Of a stretch of 64,000 bases of DNA, positions 7,933 to 16,903 are shown piece after piece (position 1 is the stretch's first letter; every line of letters begins with the position of its first letter). Location of the stretch: positions 3,162,001-3,226,000 of the forward strand of contig NZ_CP008849.1 of assembly GCF_000730385.1 (NCBI RefSeq). The letters run 5' to 3'. Made by a program: the position numbers and the translations under genes. This stretch comes from Alteromonas australica. Lineage in GTDB: Bacteria; Pseudomonadota; Gammaproteobacteria; Enterobacterales; Alteromonadaceae. The notes under the pieces were generated by a model. It saw only the letters and a list, made by a program, of their open reading frames with translations. It was not told where the DNA came from and ran no database searches.

Positions 7933-9951
7933 TTAAAGTATGATTCTGCGTAAGTCAGTTAGGTTTGCAGCCACCTCGGTAGAGAATCTTGCACCTACCG
8001 CACCATCGATTACTCGGTGGTCGTAAGACAGGCTTAGCGGCACCATTAAGCGCGGCTCGAACTCTTTACCATTCCACTTAGGCTTCATCTCAGACTTAGA
8101 CACACCTAATATGGCGACTTCTGGTGCATTTACAATAGGCGTAAACGCCGTACCGCCGATACCACCTAGGCTAGAGATAGTAAATGTACCGCCCTGCATG
8201 TCTGCAGCTTTAAGTTTACCTTCGCGGGCTTTCTTGGACGTTTCGATAAGCTCGCGAGAAAGTTCTTCAATACCTTTCTTATTCACATCGCGAATAACAG
8301 GAACAACAAGGCCTCCCGGTGTTTCTACCGCAATACCAATGTTGATGAACTTCTTAATGATTAAACTCTCGCCATCATCAGACAGTGAAGAGTTAAACAC
8401 TTCGTACTTCTCTAGCGCTTTAGCGACTGCCTTCATAACGAAAACAAGTGGTGTGATCTTAAGACCAGACTTAATTTTCGCGTGGTAAGCATTTTGCTCT
8501 TTACGGAAGTCTTCAACGTCTGTGATATCGGCTTCGTCGAACTGGGTAACGTGGGGAATAGTCGCCCAGTTACGGTGTAAGAACGGACCAGAGATTTTCT
8601 GAATGCGCGAAAGTTTCTGCTCTTCAATTTCACCAAACTTGCTGTGATCAACAGGTTTAACCGGCACAATTTGAAGTACGTTGTCACCCGCAGGGGCATT
8701 ACCTGACGCGGCAGCAGTTTTAGGCTTAGCCAGTTCCGCTTTCACATAGGCTTGAACGTCTTCTTTCAAAATACGGTTTTTAGGGCCTGAGCCTTTAACC
8801 TGAGTTAGGTCTACGCCGAACTCACGGGCAACACGTCGTACCGAAGGTGACGCGTGAGCTTTACCTGTACTTTTCGCTTCTGGCGCTGGAGGCACAGGAG
8901 AGCGACTCGCAGACGCCTCTTGCTTAGGCGCTTCTTTCTTAGGCGCTTCTTTCTTAGGCGCTTCAGCTGGCTTTTCCGCAGGTTTTTCAGACGCTGGTGC
9001 CGGTGCCTCACCGCCACTGGTTTCAAGCTTAACAACCAAAGTGCCTTGCTTAACCTTATCGCCTGCTTTAATAAAGACTTCTTTGATAGTACCCGCGTGA
9101 GTAGAAGGCACATCCATAGTGGCTTTATCGGTCTCTAGCGTAATAAGGCCGTCTTCTTTTTCAACGGTATCGCCTGGCGAAACCAACACATCGATAACAT
9201 CAACTTCGCCGTCTTCACCAATATCAGGTACGGCAACTTCGATGGTTTCACTGCTTGAAGATGCACTTGCTTGAGGCGCACTTTCTTCTTTTGCAGGGGC
9301 TTCTTGTTGAGCTGGCGCTGCTTCGCTTTCGCTTGAACCGCCTTCACCCGCTATTTCTAGCTTAATGACCACCGTGCCTTCTTTGACTTTATCGCCATTA
9401 CTGATAAGCACTTCTTTCACTGTACCCGCGTGAGTTGAAGGTACGTCCATGGTAGCTTTATCAGTTTCAAGGGTAATAAGACCATCTTCTTTTTCGATGG
9501 TATCGCCAACAGAAACCAACACGTCGATAACGTCAACTTCGTCATCTGAACCAATATCAGGTACAGCGACTTCAATCACTTCGCTGGAGCCAGAAGCAGC
9601 AGGCGCTGCGTCTGACTTGCTTTCTTCTTTAGGGGCTTCTTGAGCAGGAGCTTCTTGCTTCGGCGCTTCTTGCGCATCATCAGAAGCAGTGTCTTCTGAT
9701 GCACTTTCACCGCCAGCGGCCTTCATCTCACCAATCACATCGCCTTCTTTAATCTTATCGCCGACAGCGACAGACAAGCTTACGATTTCACCTTCAAACG
9801 GTGCCGGGATGTCCATCGACGCTTTGTCACTTTCTACAGTAACAACGCCTTCGTCTGCCTCAATGGTGTCGCCTACGGCAACACATAGCTCGATAACTTC
9901 AACTTCGTCACCGCCTACATCGGGTACGATAATCTTTTGAATATCTGACAT
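7933..9951 (-). CDS. aceF: Pyruvate dehydrogenase E2, dihydrolipoamide acetyltransferase, three lipoyl domains
   Basis: A 672-residue core subunit of the pyruvate dehydrogenase complex; it passes acetyl groups from lipoyl-lysine to CoA. Three lipoyl domains are visible: ESDKASMD (Lys43) and two copies of ETDKATMDVPSTHAGT, in blocks near 1-75, 125-200 and 235-310, joined by Ala/Pro/Glu-rich linkers. The E1/E3-binding domain (SPSVRRVAREFGVDLTQVKG) lies near 365-400 and the acetyltransferase domain ends with the catalytic DHRVIDGA. E. coli AceF has the same three-lipoyl plan at 630 residues; the extra length is in the linkers. Domains 2 and 3 are nearly identical, suggesting recent duplication or gene conversion. 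It lies 20 bases after aceE. Confidence 0.97.
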   Translation of the reverse strand: MSDIQKIIVPDVGGDEVEVIELCVAVGDTIEADEGVVTVESDKASMDIPAPFEGEIVSLSVAVGDKIKEGDVIGEMKAAGGESASEDTASDDAQEAPKQEAPAQEAPKEESKSDAAPAASGSSEVIEVAVPDIGSDDEVDVIDVLVSVGDTIEKEDGLITLETDKATMDVPSTHAGTVKEVLISNGDKVKEGTVVIKLEIAGEGGSSESEAAPAQQEAPAKEESAPQASASSSSETIEVAVPDIGEDGEVDVIDVLVSPGDTVEKEDGLITLETDKATMDVPSTHAGTIKEVFIKAGDKVKQGTLVVKLETSGGEAPAPASEKPAEKPAEAPKKEAPKKEAPKQEASASRSPVPPAPEAKSTGKAHASPSVRRVAREFGVDLTQVKGSGPKNRILKEDVQAYVKAELAKPKTAAASGNAPAGDNVLQIVPVKPVDHSKFGEIEEQKLSRIQKISGPFLHRNWATIPHVTQFDEADITDVEDFRKEQNAYHAKIKSGLKITPLVFVMKAVAKALEKYEVFNSSLSDDGESLIIKKFINIGIAVETPGGLVVPVIRDVNKKGIEELSRELIETSKKAREGKLKAADMQGGTFTISSLGGIGGTAFTPIVNAPEVAILGVSKSEMKPKWNGKEFEPRLMVPLSLSYDHRVIDGAVGARFSTEVAANLTDLRRIIL
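8923..8964. repeat. 15-bp tandem repeat in the AceF linker
   Basis: The unit CTTAGGCGCTTCTTT occurs twice exactly and a third time without its last three bases. It encodes repeated EAPKK in the flexible linker after the third lipoyl domain. Repeat number could vary between strains by slippage. Confidence 0.85.
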
Positions 9952-9971
9952 ATGTAAAATACCTTCTTTGG

Positions 9972-12647
9972 CTACGCGTAAAGTGGGTTAAGTTTTTCAG
10001 CGTTAATATCAAAACGCTTAATCGCTTCTGCTACCACTTTCTTCTCAACGTCACCACGTTGAGCCAATTCGTAAAGTGATGCAACCACAATGTATGACGC
10101 ATTAACTTCAAAGTGCGTACGCAAGTTTTCGCGGCTATCGCTTCGACCGAAACCATCTGTACCTAGGCAGCGGTATTCAGTATCGATAAACGCACGTACT
10201 TGATCTGAGTAGTTCTTCACATAGTCAGTGGCAGAAATTGCAGGGCCTGCATCTTTCGTAATAACCTGACCAATGTAAGGGACTTTTTGCTCAGCTTCTG
10301 GGTTAAGCATGTTGTAACGTGCTACGTCTTGACCTTCACGGGCTAGCTCGTTGAACGAGGTTACCGAGTACACGTCAGACGATACGTTGTAGTCTTCACA
10401 CAGAATTTGTGCCGCTTTACGCACTTCGTTCAAGATAGTACCTGAACCCATTAGCTGAACGTTAAGCGTAGACTTGTCGTTTTCAACACGCTCTAGCTTA
10501 TAGATACCTTTAATGATTTGCTCAGCAATATCGTCACCTTCTGGCATTGCCGGGTGCTGATAGTTCTCGTTCATCAGCGTTAGGTAGTAGAACACGTTCT
10601 CGTTGTTACCGTACATACGACGCAGACCGTCTTGAACGATAACCGCGACTTCGTAACCGTACGTTGGATCGTAAGTAATACAGTTAGGAATAAGGTTCGC
10701 CTGAACATGTGAGTGGCCGTCTTGGTGCTGTAGACCTTCACCGTTAAGTGTGGTTCTACCTGCAGTTGCACCTAGTAGGAAACCGCGTGCTTGGCTATCG
10801 CCTGCTGCCCATGCAAGGTCACCAACACGTTGGAAACCAAACATTGAGTAGTAAATATAGAACGGAATAGTGGTGGCGTTACAGGTTGAGTAAGACGTAC
10901 CCGACGCCACCCATGATGCCATTGCACCTAATTCGTTAATACCTTCTTGCAGTACCTGACCTTTCTTGTCTTCACGGTAGTAAGCCACTTGGTCTGCATC
11001 TTGAGGCACGTATTTTTGGCCTTCGTTAGCATAAATACCTACCTGACGGAACAAGCCTTCCATACCGAAGGTACGGGCTTCATCAGGAATAATTGGCACA
11101 ATGCGCTTACCAATTTTCTTGTCTTTCAATAGCGCGTTAAGTACACGTACGAAGGTCATGGTTGACGATACTTGACGGTCGCCTGAACCTTTCAAGATAG
11201 CATCGAAGGCGCTTAGCTCTGGAATTTCAAGCTGTTCTTCAGCCTGCTCGCGGCGAGAAGGCAGGTAACCACCGAGTGCTTCACGACGTGCACGAAGATA
11301 TTTCATTTCTTCGCTGTCTTCGTCAAATTTGAAGTAAGGTAGTTCTTCAATCTTCTCATCGGCGATTGGAATGTTGAAACGGTCGCGGAACTGCTTGATA
11401 GAGTCAACGTCCATTTTCTTCACGTTGTGCGCCACGTTTTGCGCTTCACCCGATGCACCAAGGCCAAAACCTTTAACGGTTTTAGCAAGAATTACCGTTG
11501 GGCGACCTTTCGTATCAATGGCTTTTTGGTATGCCGCAAATACTTTAACTGGGTCGTGACCACCACGGTTTAGGCGCCAGATGTCATCGTCAGACATGTT
11601 GGCTACAAGTGCCGCGGTTTCAGGGTACTTGTTGAAGAAGTTTTCACGGGTGTACTTGCCGCCTTTGGCTTTACAGTTTTGGTATTCACCGTCTACGGTT
11701 TCACCCATAAGCTGGATTAGCTTGCCAGATTTATCGCGGGCAAGCAGTTCATCCCAGTAACTCCCCCAAATGACTTTCACGACTTCCCAGCCTGCGCCGC
11801 GGAACGTGCCTTCAAGTTCTTGGATAATTTTGCCGTTACCACGTACCGGGCCGTCAAGGCGCTGTAAGTTACAGTTGATAACAAACGTTAGGTTGTCTAG
11901 GCCTTCGCGAGACGCAAGACCAATTGCACCCAAGCTTTCTGGCTCATCACACTCACCGTCGCCCATGTAGCAGTATACGCGCTGACCTGAACAGTCTTTA
12001 ATGCCACGGTTGGTTAGGTACTTAAGGAAGCGGGCTGTGTAGATAGCTTGAAGTGGCCCTAAGCCCATAGATACTGTTGGGAACTGCCAGTAATCTTTCA
12101 TCAAGTGAGGGTGTGGGTATGAAGATAAACCTTCCCCTGCGCACTCTTGACGGAAGTTATTTAACTGCTCTTCAGTTAAGTTGCCTTCCATGTATGAACG
12201 GGCGTAAATACCTGGAGAAATATGGCCTTGAGCGAAAATAAAGTCGCCGCCTTGGTTTTCATTAGGCGCTTTGAAGAAATGGTTGAAACCTACATCGTAA
12301 AGCATAGCCGATGATGCGAAGCTACCAATGTGGCCACCAAGCTCTAGGTCTTTTTTCGATGCACGCAATACAATCATTAATGCGTTCCAACGAATTGCCG
12401 CACGGATGCGCGCTTCGATGGTCAAGTCGCCAGGCATGTTTGGCTCTTGCGCTGCAGGGATAGTATTGATGTAGGCAGTGGTTGCGTCATACGGTAGATG
12501 CGCTCCGCTGCGACGTGCTTTATCAATAAGTTTTTCGAGTAAATAATGGGCGCGTTCTACGCCTTCCTCTTCTAAAACCGACTCAAGCGCATCAATCCAC
12601 TCTTTAGTTTCTTGAGGATCTACATCTTGGTGCATCATATCAGACAT
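9972..12647 (-). CDS. aceE: Pyruvate dehydrogenase E1 component (homodimeric type)
   Basis: An 891-residue thiamine-diphosphate enzyme (E. coli AceE is 887) that decarboxylates pyruvate and acetylates lipoyl groups of AceF. The ThDP motif starts at GDGECDEPES and ends at VINCNLQRLDG, as in E. coli. No transmembrane or signal segments. AGGAT precedes the ATG at 12647 by 7 bases. It is preceded by pdhR with a 211-base gap, long enough for a secondary promoter, though none is obvious. Expected control is by PdhR in response to pyruvate. Confidence 0.97.
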   Translation of the reverse strand: MSDMMHQDVDPQETKEWIDALESVLEEEGVERAHYLLEKLIDKARRSGAHLPYDATTAYINTIPAAQEPNMPGDLTIEARIRAAIRWNALMIVLRASKKDLELGGHIGSFASSAMLYDVGFNHFFKAPNENQGGDFIFAQGHISPGIYARSYMEGNLTEEQLNNFRQECAGEGLSSYPHPHLMKDYWQFPTVSMGLGPLQAIYTARFLKYLTNRGIKDCSGQRVYCYMGDGECDEPESLGAIGLASREGLDNLTFVINCNLQRLDGPVRGNGKIIQELEGTFRGAGWEVVKVIWGSYWDELLARDKSGKLIQLMGETVDGEYQNCKAKGGKYTRENFFNKYPETAALVANMSDDDIWRLNRGGHDPVKVFAAYQKAIDTKGRPTVILAKTVKGFGLGASGEAQNVAHNVKKMDVDSIKQFRDRFNIPIADEKIEELPYFKFDEDSEEMKYLRARREALGGYLPSRREQAEEQLEIPELSAFDAILKGSGDRQVSSTMTFVRVLNALLKDKKIGKRIVPIIPDEARTFGMEGLFRQVGIYANEGQKYVPQDADQVAYYREDKKGQVLQEGINELGAMASWVASGTSYSTCNATTIPFYIYYSMFGFQRVGDLAWAAGDSQARGFLLGATAGRTTLNGEGLQHQDGHSHVQANLIPNCITYDPTYGYEVAVIVQDGLRRMYGNNENVFYYLTLMNENYQHPAMPEGDDIAEQIIKGIYKLERVENDKSTLNVQLMGSGTILNEVRKAAQILCEDYNVSSDVYSVTSFNELAREGQDVARYNMLNPEAEQKVPYIGQVITKDAGPAISATDYVKNYSDQVRAFIDTEYRCLGTDGFGRSDSRENLRTHFEVNASYIVVASLYELAQRGDVEKKVVAEAIKRFDINAEKLNPLYA

Positions 12648-12858
12648 GGTGCCATCCTATTTTTTGCTTATATAGAAAATCCTCCCTTAGCATTGCCCCT
12701 AAACTTAAAAGCGCTAAAAGAAGGAAAACTAAATTACGTTGTACTCACAGTGACCCAATCTGGCTCACCTGCTTTTGCATTGGCACAGGTTTTCACCTGA
12801 CCGGCCGCTGCGAATGAATAGCTATCCAAACCTTTATCATTTAACGGTGGCTGAATAA

Positions 12859-13605
12859 CTAAATTTCTAATCGACGTAACGCACGCTGTACGCGAGTATC
12901 ACGCTGATTAATGGTTAATAGCGTTTTTTCAATAAACGCCAAATGCGTATTACATGCCTGACGCGCAGATTCAGGGTCACGTGCTGCAATTGCTTCTACA
13001 ATTTCGCGACGCTGCTTAGCAATGTCTTCCACCGCTTCAGGGTGCGCTGCCAGCATGTCAAAATTTCGTTCAATGTTGTCTACCAGCATACTTTGCATGG
13101 TACTCATTACGTGTAATAGCACCATATTGTGTGATGCTCGTGCCATAATGATATAAAACTGCCCTAAGGCTTCAGCCTGAGCCCGCTTACTTTCACTGGC
13201 TTTAGGCGTTGGCAGTTCATTAAGCGCTTGCTTTAGCGCTTCGTAATCTTCTGGCTGGCCACGTAGCGCCGCGTAGTATGCCGCCATACCTTCAAGGGCA
13301 TGACGAAACTCAAGTAAATCGAATTGGGTTTCAGGGCGTTGGCTCACAAGGTCCATCAATGGGTCTTTCATCGCCGCGTTCAGGTTGCGGTTTACGAAGG
13401 TACCGCCACCTTGTTTACGCTCGACAAGCCCACGGGCCTGTAAATTGCCAATGGCTTCTCTTAATGAAGGACGAGACACGTCAAATTCTAGCGCTAACTC
13501 TCTTTCTGGTGGCAACTTTTGCCCTGCCAATAATGTACCGTCAAGTATCATAGACTCGAGTTGCTCGGTAATCACATCAGAGAGTTTTTTTCGCTGCTGA
13601 CGCAT
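12859..13605 (-). CDS. pdhR: Pyruvate-sensing GntR/FadR-type repressor of the pdh operon
   Basis: A 248-residue regulator. The N-terminal winged helix contains LPPERELALEFDVSRPSLREAIGNLQARGLVERKQGGGTFV (residues about 27-66, given here as the region), and the C-terminal half is an FCD ligand-binding domain. Position directly upstream of aceE-aceF-lpd and similarity in length to E. coli PdhR (254) support the name. In E. coli PdhR is released from DNA by pyruvate. A matching operator lies about 90 bases upstream, consistent with autoregulation. It ends with RALRRLEI; the start ATG has AAGGA some 13 bases upstream. Confidence 0.93.
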   Translation of the reverse strand: MRQQRKKLSDVITEQLESMILDGTLLAGQKLPPERELALEFDVSRPSLREAIGNLQARGLVERKQGGGTFVNRNLNAAMKDPLMDLVSQRPETQFDLLEFRHALEGMAAYYAALRGQPEDYEALKQALNELPTPKASESKRAQAEALGQFYIIMARASHNMVLLHVMSTMQSMLVDNIERNFDMLAAHPEAVEDIAKQRREIVEAIAARDPESARQACNTHLAFIEKTLLTINQRDTRVQRALRRLEI

Positions 13606-13648
13606 GCGTTGTATCTATCCTTCTTATTGTACGCGCTGAATATTACTC

Positions 13649-13692
13649 TGATGAATGTAAAAAATAATCGGGGTTAATTTAAACATTCATCA
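13649..13692. repeat. 10-bp inverted repeat in the pdhR leader
   Basis: TGATGAATGT (13649-13658) and ACATTCATCA (13683-13692) are perfect inverted copies 24 bases apart, next to the PdhR box. It could be a leader stem-loop or two half-sites of a second regulator. Confidence 0.45.
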
Positions 13693-13709
13693 AATTGGTA
13701 ATACCATTT
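13693..13709. promoter_or_regulatory. PdhR operator
   Basis: AATTGGTAATACCATTT matches the known PdhR consensus ATTGGTnnnACCAAT except for one base in the right arm. It lies 88 bases upstream of the pdhR start. Confidence 0.8.
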
Positions 13710-13942
13710 TACCTATACAGTTTAAGGCAGATCGATTTCGAGGTAAATACTCTCAAGCATAGCAAACCTAATGCAGTTTGCTTGGTGTTAAGCTTTATTG
13801 TTGAATTTGTTAAGAAAAGTTATCGAACTACAACTGGTCTGATGAGGTTAGCAACTGCGGAAAGTGTGCTAAAGCAACTGATCTACAAATGGTTTCTTTG
13901 CAGACCAGTGCTGACGTTTTCAGTAAATGTAAAAAATAGTGG

Positions 13943-14812
13943 TTATGCGAGGCTACCCACGAGTGTCAAAGAAGCGGTCACCACCAGCAAGAAAACAACA
14001 TTACGTTTTGCTAATTTTACTAACACCTTGGGTTCAATTGCTGCATTTTCGCTCTGCTGTGCATATTCTTCCGGCGAAAGTGTTTCTGCTTTTGCGGAAA
14101 TCTGAGTTAAAACATCGTAAGCGGGTACGTCGAATTTAATGGCGAACTTAATCCACTCGGGTAGTGCTCGCGAAAAGTGCCCCATCATTAACATACCAAA
14201 AGCGGTAATTCTTACTGGGATAAAATCTAACGCAAACATAAGCCGTCCAGCGCCATCTTTTAATGGATGATCAGCGTTACACAAGGCTTCGGTAGCACTT
14301 CGGCTTAAACAGTAAAATAACGCGCCAGGTGCGCCGAAACCAATGAACCACAGCATAACCGCCGCATAGTGCTGATAATTCAACCATGTAAGATGTTGGC
14401 CAAAACTTTTCCCCTCACCTTTTGCTGTGCCATCGCTCTGCGCTGTGCTAGCGCAGTGACCAAGCTGATCGGTATACATGCTACAGGCTTGCAAGTCGTT
14501 GCGCTCTGCGGCATTTAAAAAGCGCTTATAAATAGCGCGTAACGTAGGGCAGCCAATACAAACAAAAAGCACGATACTTTGTTCTATAAAGGTAAAGAAG
14601 GCTCCTAATACCCAATATTCAATTAACCCCAATACCACTGGCGGTAGAAGCAAAGCGGCATACAAAGAAATAGGCGCGGTATTGTCAGACAGCCACTGGG
14701 TTTTCTCTAGCCAAGCTCGATACTGAGCAGCATACCTTTCGATATGCCAATTCGCGTCTTTACTCACCACACGCTCTAGGCTCAATACTAATAGCAAAGT
14801 CATTAAAATCAT
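13943..14812 (-). CDS. ampE: AmpE-type inner-membrane protein
   Basis: A 289-residue protein (E. coli AmpE 284) with four or so hydrophobic segments (near 1-12, 45-90, 150-175, 270-289). Family signs are LLVLSLERV at the start, WHIERYAAQYRAWL, and RLMFALDFIPVRITAFGMLMMGHF. AmpE is described as a membrane protein co-transcribed with ampD and linked to beta-lactamase regulation; its biochemical role is poorly defined and it resembles CobD/CbiB proteins. The ATG at 14812 is preferred because GGAAG lies about 11 bases upstream. It follows ampD by 36 bases. Confidence 0.9.
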   Translation of the reverse strand: MILMTLLLVLSLERVVSKDANWHIERYAAQYRAWLEKTQWLSDNTAPISLYAALLLPPVVLGLIEYWVLGAFFTFIEQSIVLFVCIGCPTLRAIYKRFLNAAERNDLQACSMYTDQLGHCASTAQSDGTAKGEGKSFGQHLTWLNYQHYAAVMLWFIGFGAPGALFYCLSRSATEALCNADHPLKDGAGRLMFALDFIPVRITAFGMLMMGHFSRALPEWIKFAIKFDVPAYDVLTQISAKAETLSPEEYAQQSENAAIEPKVLVKLAKRNVVFLLVVTASLTLVGSLA

Positions 14813-14848
14813 GAGATTACGCGCTTCCTTTTTAAATAAATGAAAGTG

Positions 14849-15391
14849 TTAGGGCTCAACAGTAAAAAGGCTTTGTCGAAACCTTGGCCAATCGAATTCG
14901 TATCCTGGGTCGGTTTTTCGCCCTGGTGCAATATCATTATGACCCACAATACGCCCGATAGTGATCCGAGGATAGCGCAGAATGATAAATTTAGAGAGGT
15001 TCTCTAGCGCTAAGTACTGAGCGTCTGTGTAAGGCAAGGTATCAGTTCCCTCAAGTTCGATACCAATAGAATAATCGTTACAGCGCTGTCGCCCCTGAAA
15101 TGATGAAATGCCCGCATGCCAAGCCCGCGCATCAAAAGGCACGAATTGCTCAATCACGCCTGTTCGGTAGATAACGCAGTGCGCCGACACACGGATGTGA
15201 GCAATCTCTTTAAAAAAGGGGTGAGCATGGGGGTTTAACTGACCGGTGAATAAATCTCGAATACCAGAAGTGGCGAACTCGCCAGGAGGAAGAGAAATAT
15301 TATGAATGACCAATAAGCTCACATCATCGGCGTTGGGTCGCGCATCGTAGTGTGTGCTTTTAATTTGCGTGGCGTTGTCGTATAGCACCAT
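14849..15391 (-). CDS. ampD: 1,6-anhydro-N-acetylmuramyl-L-alanine amidase
   Basis: A 180-residue cytoplasmic zinc amidase (E. coli 183) that removes peptides from anhydro-muropeptides in peptidoglycan recycling. LLVIHNISLPPGEF, AHPFFKEIAHIRVSAHCVIYRTG, FDARAWHAGISSFQGR and NDYSIGIELEGTDT are diagnostic; the zinc and catalytic residues appear as His in VIHN, and His and Asp in GHNDIAPGRKTDPG. The frame is open to 15517, but that extension would overlap the divergent protease gene and gives a hydrophobic start foreign to AmpD, so the ATG at 15391 is chosen on family length; its Shine-Dalgarno is poor, and 15439 (AAGG nearby) is the alternative. Confidence 0.93.
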   Translation of the reverse strand: MVLYDNATQIKSTHYDARPNADDVSLLVIHNISLPPGEFATSGIRDLFTGQLNPHAHPFFKEIAHIRVSAHCVIYRTGVIEQFVPFDARAWHAGISSFQGRQRCNDYSIGIELEGTDTLPYTDAQYLALENLSKFIILRYPRITIGRIVGHNDIAPGRKTDPGYEFDWPRFRQSLFTVEP

Positions 15392-15502
15392 TATGTTTGA
15401 TTTTTCGTGCAATCGTCTACATTCTCTAAAGTGTGACATTGCCTTGCTTGCGAAATCAAGGAAAGCCAAGAACAAAACCAAAATAACAGAGTAGTTAATA
15501 AC

Positions 15503-16021
15503 ATGAACAACGAACACCAGGATACCCGTTCAGCGGGTAAGTGGATGGTAGCCCTTGCATGGATTTGCGGCCTTGGCCTTCTGGTCTTTGTTTTTTCGGA
15601 TTTACTGGAAAAACAAGTTAACCCAAATACCGAACCAGCCTCTCAACGGATTGGCACTCAGACAGAAGTTCGCTTAAAGCAAAATAGGCAAGGACACTAT
15701 GTTACTAGCGGCTACATCAATGGCGAAGAAGTTGTATTTTTAGTAGATACTGGGGCTACGGACGTCGCCGTGCCTGCGCACCTTGCGTCGAAATTACAAT
15801 TGCAGGCGGGCCGAGAAGGACTGGCAAGCACGGCCAATGGCGTGGTACGGGTGGCCGAATCTCGAATTAACACCTTGCGTATTGGCGACATTGTTGTGCA
15901 TAACGTTAAGGCCAATTTAAACCCAGGTATGCAAGACGACCATATTCTTTTAGGCATGAGTGTTTTAAAGCAATTAGAGTTTACTCAGCGCGGAGAATGG
16001 TTAATATTGCGTACCCTTTGA
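15503..16021 (+). CDS. Membrane-anchored retroviral-type (clan AA) aspartic protease
   Basis: A 172-residue protein with one transmembrane helix (about residues 14-34) and a periplasmic aspartic protease domain. The active site is VVFLVDTGATDVAVPAHLA near residue 80 with the DTGA motif, and ILLGMSVLKQLEF follows late in the domain, as in the TIGR02281-like family. Such proteins work as homodimers because one chain has one catalytic Asp; the substrate is unknown. It is divergent from ampD and 3 bases upstream of nadC, so it is probably co-transcribed with nadC. Confidence 0.85.
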   Translation: MNNEHQDTRSAGKWMVALAWICGLGLLVFVFSDLLEKQVNPNTEPASQRIGTQTEVRLKQNRQGHYVTSGYINGEEVVFLVDTGATDVAVPAHLASKLQLQAGREGLASTANGVVRVAESRINTLRIGDIVVHNVKANLNPGMQDDHILLGMSVLKQLEFTQRGEWLILRTL

Positions 16022-16024
16022 AAA

Positions 16025-16903
16025 ATGACTGCGATGAAGATGACATCACCCGATATACAGGCAATTCGCGAACAGGTTTCGCAAGCGCTTATTGAAGATT
16101 TAGGCGGCGAGTTAAACGCCGCGAATGATATTACCGCTAACCTTATTGATGCTGACACTCAAGCCACCGCAACAATTATTACCAGAGAACCCTGTGTGGT
16201 GTGTGGCGTCGCGTGGGTAAACCAAGCTTTTGCCCTTGTCGACCCTAATGTGTCTGTCACTTGGCATGTGAATGACGGCGACAAGGTGGATGGCGATACA
16301 GTACTTGTTAGCTTATCTGGGTCGGCGCGCGCCATTTTAACGGCAGAGCGTACGGCGCTCAATTTTCTCCAAACCTTGTCAGGCACTGCGACCACCACCG
16401 CGTTTTATGCACACATACTCAGTGATAGCGAAACGAAGATCCTCGACACGCGAAAAACCCTGCCTGGACTACGTATGGCGCAAAAATACGCTGTGCGCTG
16501 CGGCGGCGGACAAAATCACCGAATAGGGCTTTTTGACGCATTTTTGATAAAAGAAAATCACATTTTTTCTTGCGGAGGTATTCGCCCTGCCATTCAACGT
16601 GCTAAGGCGATGATGCCAGGCGCGCCAGTTGAAGTTGAAGTGGAGTCAATAGACGAACTAAAACTGGCCTTAGAGGCTGGCGCTGACATTATTATGTTAG
16701 ATAATTTCACTAACGAACAGATCCAAGAGTCAGTAGCGCTCACGAATAAGCGCAGTAAACTGGAAGTGTCTGGAAACATTACCGATGAACGACTTGCTTC
16801 GTTAAGTAAATTGGGTGTGGATTACATTTCTTCTGGCGCATTAACCAAACATGTTCAAGCCATAGATCTTTCGCTTCGAATTAATATAGATAGCGATAAA
16901 TAA
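16025..16903 (+). CDS. nadC: Quinolinate phosphoribosyltransferase (decarboxylating)
   Basis: A 292-residue cytoplasmic enzyme (E. coli 297) converting quinolinate and PRPP to nicotinate mononucleotide in NAD synthesis. ERTALNFLQTLSGTAT, DTRKTLPGLRMAQKYAVRCG, NHRIGLFDAFLIKENH, VEVEVES and LEVSGNI are the family blocks with the phosphate- and substrate-binding Arg, Lys and His residues. The first ATG (16025) is used; 16034 and 16040 offer in-frame alternatives without better ribosome sites. Synteny with ampD and the pilin gene matches E. coli (ampD-nadC-ppdD). Confidence 0.96.
   Translation: MTAMKMTSPDIQAIREQVSQALIEDLGGELNAANDITANLIDADTQATATIITREPCVVCGVAWVNQAFALVDPNVSVTWHVNDGDKVDGDTVLVSLSGSARAILTAERTALNFLQTLSGTATTTAFYAHILSDSETKILDTRKTLPGLRMAQKYAVRCGGGQNHRIGLFDAFLIKENHIFSCGGIRPAIQRAKAMMPGAPVEVEVESIDELKLALEAGADIIMLDNFTNEQIQESVALTNKRSKLEVSGNITDERLASLSKLGVDYISSGALTKHVQAIDLSLRINIDSDK

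Larger units (their letters stand above)
13606..13942. other. pdhR upstream region
   Basis: About 340 bases between pdhR and the end of ampE. It holds the PdhR box and a 10-bp inverted repeat. The E. coli gene aroP, found at this place, is absent. No convincing gene or terminator for ampE was found. Confidence 0.5.

Noticed and set aside
8111..9940. Several Ser/Thr/Pro-rich plus-strand frames
   Set aside because: Shadows of the repetitive Glu/Ala/Pro-rich aceF linkers on the other strand.
13695..14105. 136-residue open frame on the plus strand upstream of and over ampE
   Set aside because: It overlaps ampE antisense and starts inside the PdhR operator region without a ribosome site.
14849..15517. 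Longer AmpD with an N-terminal membrane helix
   Set aside because: The extension overlaps the divergent protease gene, lacks a ribosome site and is foreign to the AmpD family length.
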